Source of the DNA: Caldimonas mangrovi
GTDB taxonomy: Bacteria; Pseudomonadota; Gammaproteobacteria; Burkholderiales; Burkholderiaceae_C
Direction of reading: 5' to 3'
DNA: 64,000 nt
Assembly: GCF_023721835.1 (NCBI RefSeq)
Contig: NZ_JAMKFE010000004.1
Location: 62,001 to 126,000, forward strand
Below are positions 1-9,179 of the stretch, one piece after another. Every line of letters starts with the position of its first letter. Within the stretch, counting starts at the first letter, position 1. A program made the translations under genes and the position numbers. Under the pieces are notes generated by a model. It was not told the DNA's origin. It did not search any database and was given only the letters and a program-made list of their open reading frames with translations.

Positions 1-1
1 C

Positions 2-658
2 ATGCTGGACACGCAGTACGCGACGCAGATGAGCGGCCTGCCCGGCGGGCTGGCCGATCTGATCGCGAAGCAGTTGTCGCGCCAGATGGGCGGCGCCGAG
101 GCGACCACCAGCGCCGAGCTGACCCGCAGCCTGCCGGCACGCTTTGCCCGGATGCCGCAGGACATCGCGGCGCCGCGCGCACCGGGCCGGCAGGGCGATT
201 TCCTGCGCGAGCACTGGGACGCGGCGCAGGTGGCGACACAGGAAACCGGCATCCCCGCGCAGTTCGTGCTGGCCCAGGCCGCGCACGAATCGGCCTGGGG
301 CCAGCGCGAGATCCGCATGGCCGACGGGTCGTCGTCGCGCAACCTGTTCGGCATCAAGGCCACCGGCAGCTGGACCGGCAAGGTGGCCGAGATCACGACC
401 ACCGAATACGTGGGCGGCCAGCCGCGCAAGGTGACCGCGAAATTCCGCGCCTACGACTCGTACGAAGACGCCTTCCGCGACTATGCGCGGCTGCTGAAGA
501 ACAACGACCGCTATGCCGACGTGGTGCGACGCGGCCAGACGGCCGAAGGTTTCGCGCAGGGTTTGCAGAAGGCCGGCTACGCCACCGACCCGGCGTACGC
601 CGACAAGCTCGAACGGATCATCAACACCACACTGCGCCTGCAGCGCGCGGTGATGTGA
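2..658 (+). CDS. flgJ: Flagellar rod-assembly protein/muramidase FlgJ, 5' end outside window
   Basis: FlgJ caps the growing flagellar rod and its C-terminal glucosaminidase domain opens the peptidoglycan layer in the periplasm. The visible frame is open to the window edge, so the gene probably starts upstream. Only the tail of the rod-capping domain is present, in the first 30 or so residues, with the MSGLPGGLADLIAKQLS segment typical of the family. A linker follows, then a glucosaminidase domain from about residue 66, with the AAHESAWG motif carrying the likely catalytic glutamate (residue 96 in this frame). The stop lies 7 bases before flgK, whose ribosome site overlaps it, so the two are co-transcribed. 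Confidence 0.93.
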   Translation: MLDTQYATQMSGLPGGLADLIAKQLSRQMGGAEATTSAELTRSLPARFARMPQDIAAPRAPGRQGDFLREHWDAAQVATQETGIPAQFVLAQAAHESAWGQREIRMADGSSSRNLFGIKATGSWTGKVAEITTTEYVGGQPRKVTAKFRAYDSYEDAFRDYARLLKNNDRYADVVRRGQTAEGFAQGLQKAGYATDPAYADKLERIINTTLRLQRAVM

Positions 659-665
659 GGACGCC

Positions 666-2573
666 ATGGCAGGGATGATCAACCTCGGCACGCGCGCGAT
701 GTACGCCGCGCAAGCCCAGCTCAACACCGCGGCGGCGAACATCTCGAATGCGAACACGCCCGGCTATTCGCGCCAGACGGTGCAGCTCGAGACCGCGGGC
801 GGGCAGTTCAGCGGCGCGGGCTTCTTCGGCAACGGCGTCAACATCACCACCGTCACTCGTTCGCACGACGCGTTCCTGACGCGCGAGGCGGCCACGACGC
901 AGGCGGTGGCGTCGATGGACACGGCGCGCCTGACGCAGCTGCAGCGGCTGGAACAGGTGTTCGACCTCGGCGAGGCCGGCCTCGGTTATGCCGCCGGGCA
1001 GGTGCTCAATGCTTTCACCGACCTCGCCAGCAAGCCGGGCGATTCGTCCGCCCGCCAGGTAGCGCTGTCGCGCATGGAAGAACTGGCATCGCGTTTTCGC
1101 TCTGCATCCGAAGAGCTGACCAGCCTGCAGGCCGGGGTGACGCAGGAGCTGAAGACTTCGGTGGCTGCCGCCAACGAGCTGGGCCGCCGCATCGCCGACC
1201 TGAACCAGCAGATCGCACGCGTGAAAGGCCTCGGACACGAGCCGAACGACCTGCTGGACCAGCGCGACCAGTTGGTGCGCGAGTTGAACAAGTACGTGCA
1301 GGTCACGCAGATTCCGGCCGACGACGGCACGGTCGGCCTGTTCCTCGGCGGCGGCCAACGTTTCGTGCTGGGCAACAACGCGCTGGAGCTGCGCGCAATT
1401 CCTGACGAATACGACGCGAGCATCACCAGGCTCGGCGTGCGCGAAGGAGGCGTCGATCGCGTCGTGCCCGAGGCCGCGCTGACGGGCGGCTCGATCACCG
1501 GCCTGCTGCGCTTCCAGCGCAACGACCTCGCCGCTGCGCAGAACGAACTGGGTCGGCTCGCGTTGGCGTTCTCGTCGGCCATCAACGGACAGCACGCGCT
1601 CGGTCTCGACCAGAACGGCAACCCGGGGGCTGCGCTGTTCTCGACCGATCCGCCGCGAGCGCTGCCGAACGTCAACAACACGGGCAGCGCCTCCGTCGGC
1701 CTGGCGGTCACGTCGGCCAACCTGCTGCGGGCCAGCGACTACGAGCTGCGCTACCAGGGCGGTGCCTGGCAGATCACTCGGCTGTCCGACGGCGCCAGCA
1801 GTCCGTACACGCCCGGCGCGGAATTCGACGGGGTGACCATCACGGTGCCCAGCGGCACACCGGCCGAAGGCGACCGCTTCCTGCTGCAAGCCACGCGCCT
1901 GGCGGCGCGCGACGTGCAGCGCGAACTGGCCGACCCGCGGGGGCTCGCGGTCGCCTCGCCGGTGATCGCGACGGTGAACGTCGACAATGCGGGTACCGCT
2001 GCGATCACGAGCCTGATTCCGAAGCAGGCCGACGCCAACCTGGCCCAGCCCATCGAGCTGACCTTTACGTCGCCGACCACCTTCACGATCAGCGGCACCG
2101 TGACCGGCGCGCCGTCGATGACGTTGACGCCCGGCGAGCCGATCGTCATCAACGGCTGGGAGCTGCGCCTGAGCGGCACGCCGCAGGCCGGCGACCGCGT
2201 ACGCATCGACCCGGCGACCGTGACGCCCTCGAACAATGGCAACGCGTTGGGCATGCTCGCATTGCGCGATGCACCGATGGTCGGTCAGCAGCTCTCGGGC
2301 GGGGTGCCGACGGGCGGTGAAACGGTGACCGACGCCTACGCGAGCGTGATGGCCTCGGTGGGCATCCGCGTGCAGGGTGCCAAGGCCTCGGCCGAGATGT
2401 CCCAGGCAATCGCCAACGATGCCGATGCAGCGCGCACCAGCGTGGCCGGCGTCAACCTCGACGAAGAAGCCGCCCGGCTCATCCAGTTCCAGCAGAGCTA
2501 CCAGGCAGCAGCCAAGGTGTTGCAGATCGCGCAGTCGGTGTTCGACACGCTGCTGCAGACCGCCGCCGGCTGA
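666..2573 (+). CDS. flgK: Flagellar hook-associated protein 1 (FlgK)
   Basis: FlgK joins the hook to the filament and is exported through the flagellar type III system. The 635 residues are in the usual range for betaproteobacteria. The N-terminus carries the rod/hook signature NISNANTPGYSRQ, and the C-terminus has the helical NLDEEAARLIQFQQSYQAAAK block that forms the D0 coiled coil. The middle (about 330-530) is the variable surface part. The ATG follows a GAGGA ribosome site that overlaps the flgJ stop. flgL begins 25 bases downstream in the same operon. Confidence 0.97.
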   Translation: MAGMINLGTRAMYAAQAQLNTAAANISNANTPGYSRQTVQLETAGGQFSGAGFFGNGVNITTVTRSHDAFLTREAATTQAVASMDTARLTQLQRLEQVFDLGEAGLGYAAGQVLNAFTDLASKPGDSSARQVALSRMEELASRFRSASEELTSLQAGVTQELKTSVAAANELGRRIADLNQQIARVKGLGHEPNDLLDQRDQLVRELNKYVQVTQIPADDGTVGLFLGGGQRFVLGNNALELRAIPDEYDASITRLGVREGGVDRVVPEAALTGGSITGLLRFQRNDLAAAQNELGRLALAFSSAINGQHALGLDQNGNPGAALFSTDPPRALPNVNNTGSASVGLAVTSANLLRASDYELRYQGGAWQITRLSDGASSPYTPGAEFDGVTITVPSGTPAEGDRFLLQATRLAARDVQRELADPRGLAVASPVIATVNVDNAGTAAITSLIPKQADANLAQPIELTFTSPTTFTISGTVTGAPSMTLTPGEPIVINGWELRLSGTPQAGDRVRIDPATVTPSNNGNALGMLALRDAPMVGQQLSGGVPTGGETVTDAYASVMASVGIRVQGAKASAEMSQAIANDADAARTSVAGVNLDEEAARLIQFQQSYQAAAKVLQIAQSVFDTLLQTAAG

Positions 2574-2598
2574 CGACACAGACTGAGGACCTTCCACC

Positions 2599-3804
2599 AT
2601 GCGTATCGCGACGGCCCAGGCCTACGAGAATTCGATCGCCAACCTGCAGAAGCGCCAGCAGGATCTGTCCGATTCACAGACCCGGCTGACCACCGGCAAG
2701 CGCGTGCTGCGTGCGAGTGACGATCCGACAGCCGCCGCGCGTGCCGAGCGTTCGCTGGCCTCGGCCGAGCGGGCCGCCGTCTCGCAGCGCTCGGTCGAAG
2801 CCAGCCGCACGGCGATGGAGCTGACCGAAGGCGCGCTTGGCGACGCGGTGTCGGCCGTGCAGTCGGCCCGCGAAAGCATCGTCGCGGCCGGTAACGCGAG
2901 CTATACCGACGCCGAGCGGCGGGGCCTGGCGGATCAGCTGCAGCTGTACCGCAACCAGTTGCTCGCCATTGCCAATCGCGAGGACGGGGCGGGGACCTAC
3001 CTGTTCTCAGGGCAAGGCTCGAACGGTGCCCCCTTCGTCGACACCGCGGGTGGCGTGCAGTTCCGTGGGCTCGACGGCGAGAGCTCGGTGGCGGCCGGGG
3101 AGGTGCTGCCGATCACCGTCAACGGCGCGAACGCCTGGATGCGGGCGCCGACCGGCAATGGCGTGTTCGAGACCCAGGTGGTCACCGACAACGGCACTGC
3201 GTGGATCGACGTCGGACGCGTGTCCGATCCCTCGGCGATCCAGGACCGCCGCTACGACATCACCTTCAACGTCGCGGGCAGCGTCACGACCTATTCGATC
3301 CAGCGACGTCAACTCGACGGCACCGTCGATGGCGCGCCGGTGACCGGCCCTTACCAGGCCGGCACGGCGATCGAGATCGACGGCATGTCGTTCACGGTCA
3401 GCGGCGCCCCGGCCAACGGCGACGAATTCCGCACCGTGCCGAGCACGCAGTCGTTGACGGTGTTCGATGCGCTCGACCGCGCGATCGCTGAACTGCGCGA
3501 GCCTTTCGCCCACAGCTCCGACGTCGCGCAGACCGTCGCGCACGGCCTGCGCGACGTCGACGCGGTGCTCGGGCGGCTGCAATCGGTGCGCAGCGCTGTC
3601 GGCGACACGCTCAACCGGGCCGAGAGCGTTGCCGACCGGCTCAGCGCCACGGAACTCCATGCAAAAACAGAACGCTCAAATGCGGAAGATTTGGACATGG
3701 TGCAGGGAATCAGCGACTTTCAGAGCAAGCAAACCGGCTACGATGCCGTTCTGAAAACCTACGCACAGGTGCAGCGGCTGTCGCTGTTCCAGTACCTGGG
3801 TTGA
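2599..3804 (+). CDS. flgL: Flagellar hook-associated protein 3 (FlgL)
   Basis: FlgL is the second hook-filament junction protein and sits between FlgK and flagellin. The 401-residue product shows the flagellin-like N-terminal helix (LQKRQQDLSDSQTRLTTGKR, then RASDDPTAAARA) and a matching C-terminal helix ending in VLKTYAQVQRLSLFQYLG. The central 150-290 region is variable, as expected. The ATG is preceded by GAGGACC. It is the last recognised structural flagellar gene of the run; the next gene on the same strand is a signalling gene after a 42-base gap. Confidence 0.96.
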   Translation: MRIATAQAYENSIANLQKRQQDLSDSQTRLTTGKRVLRASDDPTAAARAERSLASAERAAVSQRSVEASRTAMELTEGALGDAVSAVQSARESIVAAGNASYTDAERRGLADQLQLYRNQLLAIANREDGAGTYLFSGQGSNGAPFVDTAGGVQFRGLDGESSVAAGEVLPITVNGANAWMRAPTGNGVFETQVVTDNGTAWIDVGRVSDPSAIQDRRYDITFNVAGSVTTYSIQRRQLDGTVDGAPVTGPYQAGTAIEIDGMSFTVSGAPANGDEFRTVPSTQSLTVFDALDRAIAELREPFAHSSDVAQTVAHGLRDVDAVLGRLQSVRSAVGDTLNRAESVADRLSATELHAKTERSNAEDLDMVQGISDFQSKQTGYDAVLKTYAQVQRLSLFQYLG

Positions 3805-3846
3805 GTGGCGTGCAGCGGTGCTGCGCGTAGAGAAGAAGGCTGCTGC

Positions 3847-5040
3847 ATGGAAAACGACGTTCTGCGCAACATCGCGCTGAGCTACTCGCCGATGATCGAC
3901 CGCAACCGAGCGGTCGTGGCCACCCGCCTGACCGTGTCTGCTCTGCGCACCGGTGGCCCGCTGCAGGCAGACCAGTTGCTGGCCGCCATTGCCGAGGTCT
4001 GGCCCGAGGGGGGCACGCGCGTTTCGCTGAACGTCATGAGCGAGACGTTGCTGAACGACCTGCTGCGCGCCAAGCCGCTGTCCAACGTGATGATCGAGAT
4101 TCCGTCGTTCATCGCCTGCGACCCCGTGAATACCGACGCGATCCTGCAGCTGCAGGGCAACACGCTGCTGCTGCATGGGCGCCCGCCCTCGATGCTGCCG
4201 CGCGAGCTGCTGCCGCGCTTCAAGTATTCGATCGTCGACCTGGCGGACGACCGTCGCCGCAATGAGGTGGCCGGTCAGGCCGAGGCCGCCGGTGTCACCC
4301 GCTCGGTGGGGTTCGTCCAGAGCGGCGTACGCACCACGGCCGAGATGGAGGCCAGCTTCGGCCGCGGCGCGGTTGCGATCCTCGGCTGGCCCATCGAGGA
4401 CGTGGTGTCGCAGTCCGGCGGCCGTGCCGGCCAGCCCGACATGGCGGTGCTGGTGGAGCTGATTCGGCGGGTCGACGATGCCGAGGACGTCGACAAGCTC
4501 GACGCCGTGCTCAAGCGCGACCCGACGCTGGCCTTCCAGCTGCTGCGCTACATCAACTCGCCGGCCTTCGGGCTGTCGGTCGAGATCAGCTCGTTCCGGC
4601 ACGCGATCATGCTGCTCGGCTACAAGCGCCTGAAGCGCTGGCTGGCGTTGCTGCTCGCCACGGCGAGCAAGGACGTCAACATGCGGCCCGTGATGTTCGC
4701 TTCGGTGCGGCGCGGGCTGTTCATGGAACAACTGGTCGCGAACTCGGGCGATGAGGAAATGCGCGGCGAGGTCTTCATCTGCGGCGTGTTCTCGCTGCTC
4801 GACCGGCTGTTCAACAAGCCTTTCGACGAGCTGCTCAAGACCATCCCGGTGCCCGAACGCGTCTACCAGGCCCTGGTGGAGAGTGCCGGCCCCTACCATC
4901 CCTATCTCGAACTGACCAAGGCCGTCGAGACCGAGACCGCCCCGGTCATCAACGAGTACGCCGAAACGCTGCTGATGAGCCTGCTCGAGGTCAACCGGGC
5001 GGTGCTCGGCACGCTGACGATGGCCGCGCAACTCGAGTGA
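3847..5040 (+). CDS. EAL-like/HDOD domain signalling protein (YuxH type)
   Basis: This protein of about 397 residues combines a degenerate, EAL-like N-terminal half (no EAL motif visible) with a C-terminal HDOD domain from about residue 190 to 390 (DPTLAFQLLRYINSPAFGL, then SFRHAIMLLGYKRLKRW). Proteins of this layout bind partners or nucleotides rather than hydrolyse cyclic di-GMP and are often linked to motility and biofilm control. I chose the ATG at 3847, preceded by AGAAGAAGG, over a GTG at 3805 that abuts the flgL stop without a ribosome site. Its place directly after flgJKL suggests co-expression with the flagellum. The role is inferred from domains. Confidence 0.85.
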   Translation: MENDVLRNIALSYSPMIDRNRAVVATRLTVSALRTGGPLQADQLLAAIAEVWPEGGTRVSLNVMSETLLNDLLRAKPLSNVMIEIPSFIACDPVNTDAILQLQGNTLLLHGRPPSMLPRELLPRFKYSIVDLADDRRRNEVAGQAEAAGVTRSVGFVQSGVRTTAEMEASFGRGAVAILGWPIEDVVSQSGGRAGQPDMAVLVELIRRVDDAEDVDKLDAVLKRDPTLAFQLLRYINSPAFGLSVEISSFRHAIMLLGYKRLKRWLALLLATASKDVNMRPVMFASVRRGLFMEQLVANSGDEEMRGEVFICGVFSLLDRLFNKPFDELLKTIPVPERVYQALVESAGPYHPYLELTKAVETETAPVINEYAETLLMSLLEVNRAVLGTLTMAAQLE

Positions 5041-5052
5041 GACGCCACGCCG

Positions 5053-5080
5053 TGGGTGCCGGAGCAGGCTTCGGCGCCCA
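5053..5080 (+). terminator. Stem-loop after the flg/HDOD operon, possible weak terminator
   Basis: Arms TGGGTGCCG and CGGCGCCCA pair over 9 bases, with one G-T pair, around a 10-base loop, 12 bases after the HDOD gene stop. There is no T run, so an intrinsic terminator is only a possibility. The remaining 200 bases up to the next gene show nothing else I can name. Confidence 0.3.
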
Positions 5081-5280
5081 CTGCCTCTACACTTGGGCCT
5101 GTTTCAGCCGACGGTGGCCCGATGCGCAGTCTTCCTCACGGCCTTGAGCCGGACATGCAGCCGGACCGGGAGATGCTCCCGGCACGACGGCAGCGCAGTC
5201 TTCATCCCAGCATCGATTCTTGCCGGCCCGCATGCACGGGGCGGCGCCGCTTCGTGGCGTTCTGAACGCCGGGACCGTCG

Positions 5281-8200
5281 ATGAGCGCGCAGCACGAAAG
5301 CCACTCCCCCGCCGATCGGGACGAGGCCTTCGAGCGTGCCGCGGTGCCCATGCTGGCACTGACGCCTTCCGGCGCCGTGGTCCGGGCCAACGCGAGCCTG
5401 CGTGCGCTGCTGAACATTCCCGCCAACACCAGCGTGTCGTCGCTGGTCGCGCCGCTCGGCCTCACAGCGGTGCAGTGGGTACTCAGTCACCTGCGCCTGG
5501 CTGCCCGCGAGCCGGGCTTCGCACTCGCGGCGGTCACCGGGCCGCGCGTCATGCTGCCTTCCGGCGTGCCGGTACGGCTGTGCCTTGCCGGCGAGCCGCC
5601 GGGTCAGTGGACGCTGCGGTTCGAACGCGCCGGCGGCACGCCGGCCCCGGCGCCGCGTCGCGCGGACCATGCCGAGGCTGAGCCGCCCGAGCGCGCGGAT
5701 GACATTGCGCTGCGCGAGCTGCGGCGCATGTTCTGGTACTCGCCGTTCCCGGTGGTGTTGCAGGACGCGCAGTACCGGGTCGTCGACGTCAACCAGGCCT
5801 TCCTCGACTACAGCGGATATGCCCGCTCGGACCTGATCGGGCTCGACCCGATGGTGCTGTTCCATCCGGACGACCGCGAGCAGCACGAGAGCGTGCGCCG
5901 GCAGCTCGAACTCGATCTCGAGCGCGCGGAAAGCTCGCCGATGACCGAGCGCCGTTTTCTCGACGCCGGCGGGCAGACGCGCTGGTACCGCGCCGCGCAC
6001 CGTCGCGTCTACGGCAGCGACGGGCAGGCGATGTCGCTGACGGTGCTGCACGACTGCACTGCCGAACATCAGGCGCGCGAGCGCGCCGACCGCTCGGTGC
6101 ACGAACTCGATCAGTGGTTCGACCTGACGCCGGTCGGCATGATGCTGTTCGACGAGGACGGCCTGGTGGTGCGCTCCAATCCGGCGCTGCAGCAATTGAT
6201 CGGCCGCGTCCCGTTCTCGCTGGCGAAGGCCCACGTGAGCCTGCAGGAGTTGCTGGGCTGGTATGCCGGCGGGCCGCTCGCGGCGCTGCACCCCGACAGC
6301 GAGCCGTTGCACCGCCACGGCTGGGTCGACCATGAGGACGAGGACCGCGCGCTGCACGCCGTCGTACGCTGCCTCGAGGAACGCCATGGCCATCGCCGCT
6401 ACATGGTGGTGATCGAGGACCGTACTGCGGAAGACCGGCTCGACATGGCGCAGTCGCAGCTCGGTGCACTGGCCGAGACCGCGCAGGCGGGCCTGGCGAC
6501 CTTCAACGAACACACCGGCCGCTTCCAGTTCGACCGCAGGACCGCACGCGGCGCCGGCGATGGGCTGGTGTCGAGCGAGCTGAAGGCGATCAGCCGCGAC
6601 CTGGTGCGCAGCGACACGCTGCCCGACTTCGATCGCGTGCAGCAGGCGGTGCGCCAGGGCGAGCGGGTCGACGCCCGGTACGCGATCCAGCACCCCGAGC
6701 TCGGTACGCGCTGGCTGCAGACGCGGGTCGAGCCGCGCATGCTCAACTCGGGCAAGCGCAGCACCTCGGTGGTGACGCTCGACGTCACCGAGCAGCATCT
6801 GATGCAGCAGCGAAGCGAGCGCCTGCTGCGCGAGCTGACCACCATCCTCGAAAGCACGACCACCGGCATCGCCTACCTGCGCGGCGAGACGCTGCTGCGC
6901 TACAACCGCCAGTTCGAACGCATGCTGGGCCTGGAGCCCGACGCGGCGCTCGACCGCCGCTTCGGCGATCTGCTGCCGGCCAGTGTCGACGCCCAGCGCC
7001 TGGTCGACGAGGCCATGCAGGTGCTGGCCGGCACGACGCTGTACGAGACCGAAATCGAGATCAGCCTGCCCGGGCAGCCGTTGCGCTGGTGCGCGCTGTC
7101 GATGCGGCGCATGGAGGCGGGCGGGTCCGAGATCGAGTCGATCGTGGTGCTGGCCGACGTGACCCGGCTGAAGATGCAGCAGGCCGAACTGGAGGCGCTG
7201 GCGCGCGACCGCGAGTTGATGTTCAGCCTGTCCGACGTCGGCATCGCCTTCCTGCGCGACGGGCGCGTGCAACGCGCGAGTGAAGGCTTCTGCCTGCTGA
7301 GCGGCTACGGCGCGGGCGAGCTGGAGACGCTGGAAGAGCGTGCGCTCTTCACCGACGACAACGACTACCAGCGCTTGCGTGCCGAACACACCGAGGCGTT
7401 GCTCGAGACAGGCCGCTGGACCGGGGAACGCCTGCTGCGACGCAAGGACGGCACGCAGTGCTGGGTGCAGGTGCACAAGCGTCTGGTGCACGAGGGCGAC
7501 CCCGAAGGCGGCGTGATCGCGTCCTACGTCAACGTCGATGCACGGCGTCTTGCCGAGCAGGCGCTGGCGACGCAGGCCGAGCGTACACGTGCCATCCTCG
7601 ACTCGGTGCTGGTTGGCATCGTGACGGTCGGTGCGCATGGCATCGAATGGATGAACCGCTCGGCGCGGCGCATGTTCGGCGGCGACCTCGCCGACTTCGC
7701 CGGCCGGCCCATCAACGTGGTCGCCTCGAGCGACCCGTCGCATCCGTTCCAGCGCCTGGCCGTCGAACACCTGGAGCATGGCCAGACGCAGACCTTCGAA
7801 TGCCAGGTGATGGCGCGCGACGGCCGCAATTTCTGGGTGGTCGGCAATGCCGTGGTCACCGGCGTCGGTCCGCGCGGGCGCGAGATCACCTATGCGCTGC
7901 TCGACATCGACAGCCGCCGCCAGGCCGAGCAGCGCATCGCCGACGCGCAGGCCTCGCTGCGTCGGCTGATCGATCTCGCACCGCTGGCCATCGCTCTGCG
8001 CGACGCGCGCACGCTGCGCATCCTGCAGATCAACCCGATCGCGGCGGCGCTGAGCGGCCGCGAGGCCGGCGAACTGGTCGGCTGTGCGCCCGAGGACATG
8101 TACCCGGCTCAGGAAGCCGAGATGTACCGTGGCGACATGGAGGCGGCCCTGGCGGTCGAAGGCGTGACGCAGCGCGAGTACCGCGTGACGATCGACGGCC

Positions 8201-8943
8201 AGCCGACGGTGTGGGACGCGCGCTATCTGCCGCTGTCGCGCTCCGGGCAGCCGCCCGACCAACTGCTGCTGGTGGCGGCCAACGTCACCGAGCAGCGTGC
8301 GGCGCAGGAAGCCCGGCTGGAGGCAGCCATCTCGCAGCGCGAGCTGCTCGTCAAGGAAGTGCACCACCGCATCAAGAACAACCTGCAGGGCGTTGCCGGG
8401 CTGCTGCAGCAGATCGCCGGCCGCAAGCCGGAGATGGCCGGGCCGATCAGCGAGGTTGCAGGCCAGGTGCAGGCGATCGCACATGTGTACGGGCTGCAGG
8501 TGGGCGCGGTGGGTCCTCTGCGGCTCAAGCGGGTCGTCGAGGCGATCACCGGCTCGGTGCAGAAGACCTTCGACCGCTCCATCGCGCTGACCATCGAGGG
8601 CGAGCATGTCCAGGAATGGGCGCTGCCGGAGGCCGAATCCATCCCCATCGCGCTGACGCTCAATGAACTGCTGACCAACGCGATCAAGCACAGTGCTTCC
8701 GGCGACGTGGGCTGCCGGCTGCAGTGCGAGGACGACGCGGTGGAGATCGAAGTCTCGAATCCGGGACAGTTGCCGCCAGGCTTCACGCTCGCCCAGTTTC
8801 CCGGCGGGGTGTCGGGCCTCGGCCTGATCCGTGCGCTGCTGCCGCGCCGCAGTGCGCGGCTGACGCTCGACAACGACGCCGACCGCGTGCGTGCCGTGGT
8901 GCGGCTGACCCCGCCCGGCGTCACACGCCTCACTGCGCTATAG
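5281..8943 (+). CDS. Multi-PAS sensor histidine kinase, HisKA_2 family
   Basis: The 1220-residue protein has no membrane segment and no signal peptide, so it should sense in the cytoplasm. I read about seven to eight successive PAS-like modules (approximately 15-125, 145-265, 275-385, 395-510, 520-635, 645-755, 765-880, 890-1010), several ending in the usual VTEQ/DVT linker. A HisKA_2 dimerisation segment follows with VKEVHHRIKNNLQG (likely phospho-acceptor His 1028 or 1029). A compact ATPase domain has an LTLNELLTNAIKHS N-box and GVSGLGLI. Kinases of this family often pair with ANTAR regulators, and one lies next on the same strand at 9180. The ligands of the PAS modules cannot be told from sequence. 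Confidence 0.9.
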   Translation: MSAQHESHSPADRDEAFERAAVPMLALTPSGAVVRANASLRALLNIPANTSVSSLVAPLGLTAVQWVLSHLRLAAREPGFALAAVTGPRVMLPSGVPVRLCLAGEPPGQWTLRFERAGGTPAPAPRRADHAEAEPPERADDIALRELRRMFWYSPFPVVLQDAQYRVVDVNQAFLDYSGYARSDLIGLDPMVLFHPDDREQHESVRRQLELDLERAESSPMTERRFLDAGGQTRWYRAAHRRVYGSDGQAMSLTVLHDCTAEHQARERADRSVHELDQWFDLTPVGMMLFDEDGLVVRSNPALQQLIGRVPFSLAKAHVSLQELLGWYAGGPLAALHPDSEPLHRHGWVDHEDEDRALHAVVRCLEERHGHRRYMVVIEDRTAEDRLDMAQSQLGALAETAQAGLATFNEHTGRFQFDRRTARGAGDGLVSSELKAISRDLVRSDTLPDFDRVQQAVRQGERVDARYAIQHPELGTRWLQTRVEPRMLNSGKRSTSVVTLDVTEQHLMQQRSERLLRELTTILESTTTGIAYLRGETLLRYNRQFERMLGLEPDAALDRRFGDLLPASVDAQRLVDEAMQVLAGTTLYETEIEISLPGQPLRWCALSMRRMEAGGSEIESIVVLADVTRLKMQQAELEALARDRELMFSLSDVGIAFLRDGRVQRASEGFCLLSGYGAGELETLEERALFTDDNDYQRLRAEHTEALLETGRWTGERLLRRKDGTQCWVQVHKRLVHEGDPEGGVIASYVNVDARRLAEQALATQAERTRAILDSVLVGIVTVGAHGIEWMNRSARRMFGGDLADFAGRPINVVASSDPSHPFQRLAVEHLEHGQTQTFECQVMARDGRNFWVVGNAVVTGVGPRGREITYALLDIDSRRQAEQRIADAQASLRRLIDLAPLAIALRDARTLRILQINPIAAALSGREAGELVGCAPEDMYPAQEAEMYRGDMEAALAVEGVTQREYRVTIDGQPTVWDARYLPLSRSGQPPDQLLLVAANVTEQRAAQEARLEAAISQRELLVKEVHHRIKNNLQGVAGLLQQIAGRKPEMAGPISEVAGQVQAIAHVYGLQVGAVGPLRLKRVVEAITGSVQKTFDRSIALTIEGEHVQEWALPEAESIPIALTLNELLTNAIKHSASGDVGCRLQCEDDAVEIEVSNPGQLPPGFTLAQFPGGVSGLGLIRALLPRRSARLTLDNDADRVRAVVRLTPPGVTRLTAL

Positions 8944-9179
8944 GAAGGCGTACACCCTTCGCGTGTTGTTCGCACAGGCACCGCGGATCCGGCTTCGCCG
9001 GTCCGCCAGTGCCGCGCCTCGAGGGGCTGAGCCCGGACGCGAACAGTCCCTGCGGACTGATCGCGCCTGGCGAAGGGCCGGACCTCCCGGTCCGGCGTGG
9101 CCTGCAAGGCCTGCGTAGCGCGCAGGGGTGGTTCTTTTTTGCGCCACAATCGCCCATCGGCGCTGCGCCGCTATCGTGA
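8944..9179 (+). other. Hairpin-rich gap between the HisKA_2 kinase and the ANTAR regulator
   Basis: No gene is visible. The stretch carries a row of perfect inverted repeats: CCGGC/GCCGG at 8989-9001, CAGTCC/GGACTG at 9044-9059, GCCGGACC/GGTCCGGC at 9077-9096, GGCCT/AGGCC at 9099-9111, and CCTGCG/CGCAGG at 9110-9126. The last two overlap and are mutually exclusive. The final stem is followed by a T run at 9135-9140, terminator-like but 8 bases away. Because the next gene encodes an ANTAR-type protein, whose family acts on paired RNA hairpins, this could be a leader under antitermination. It could also be a dispersed repeat cluster. Confidence 0.6.

Noticed and set aside
621..2600. Long minus-strand frame opposite flgK (659 codons), and similar long frames at 5104-8691, 15397-17604, 33026-35323
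   Set aside because: They lie antisense to clearly recognised genes, have Arg/Ala/His-rich composition and no known domain. In high-GC DNA the opposite frame is often open.
8944..9179. Classical ANTAR target with two hexaloops
   Set aside because: None of the hairpins has a six-base loop with A at position 1 and G at position 4, so only a non-standard target is possible.
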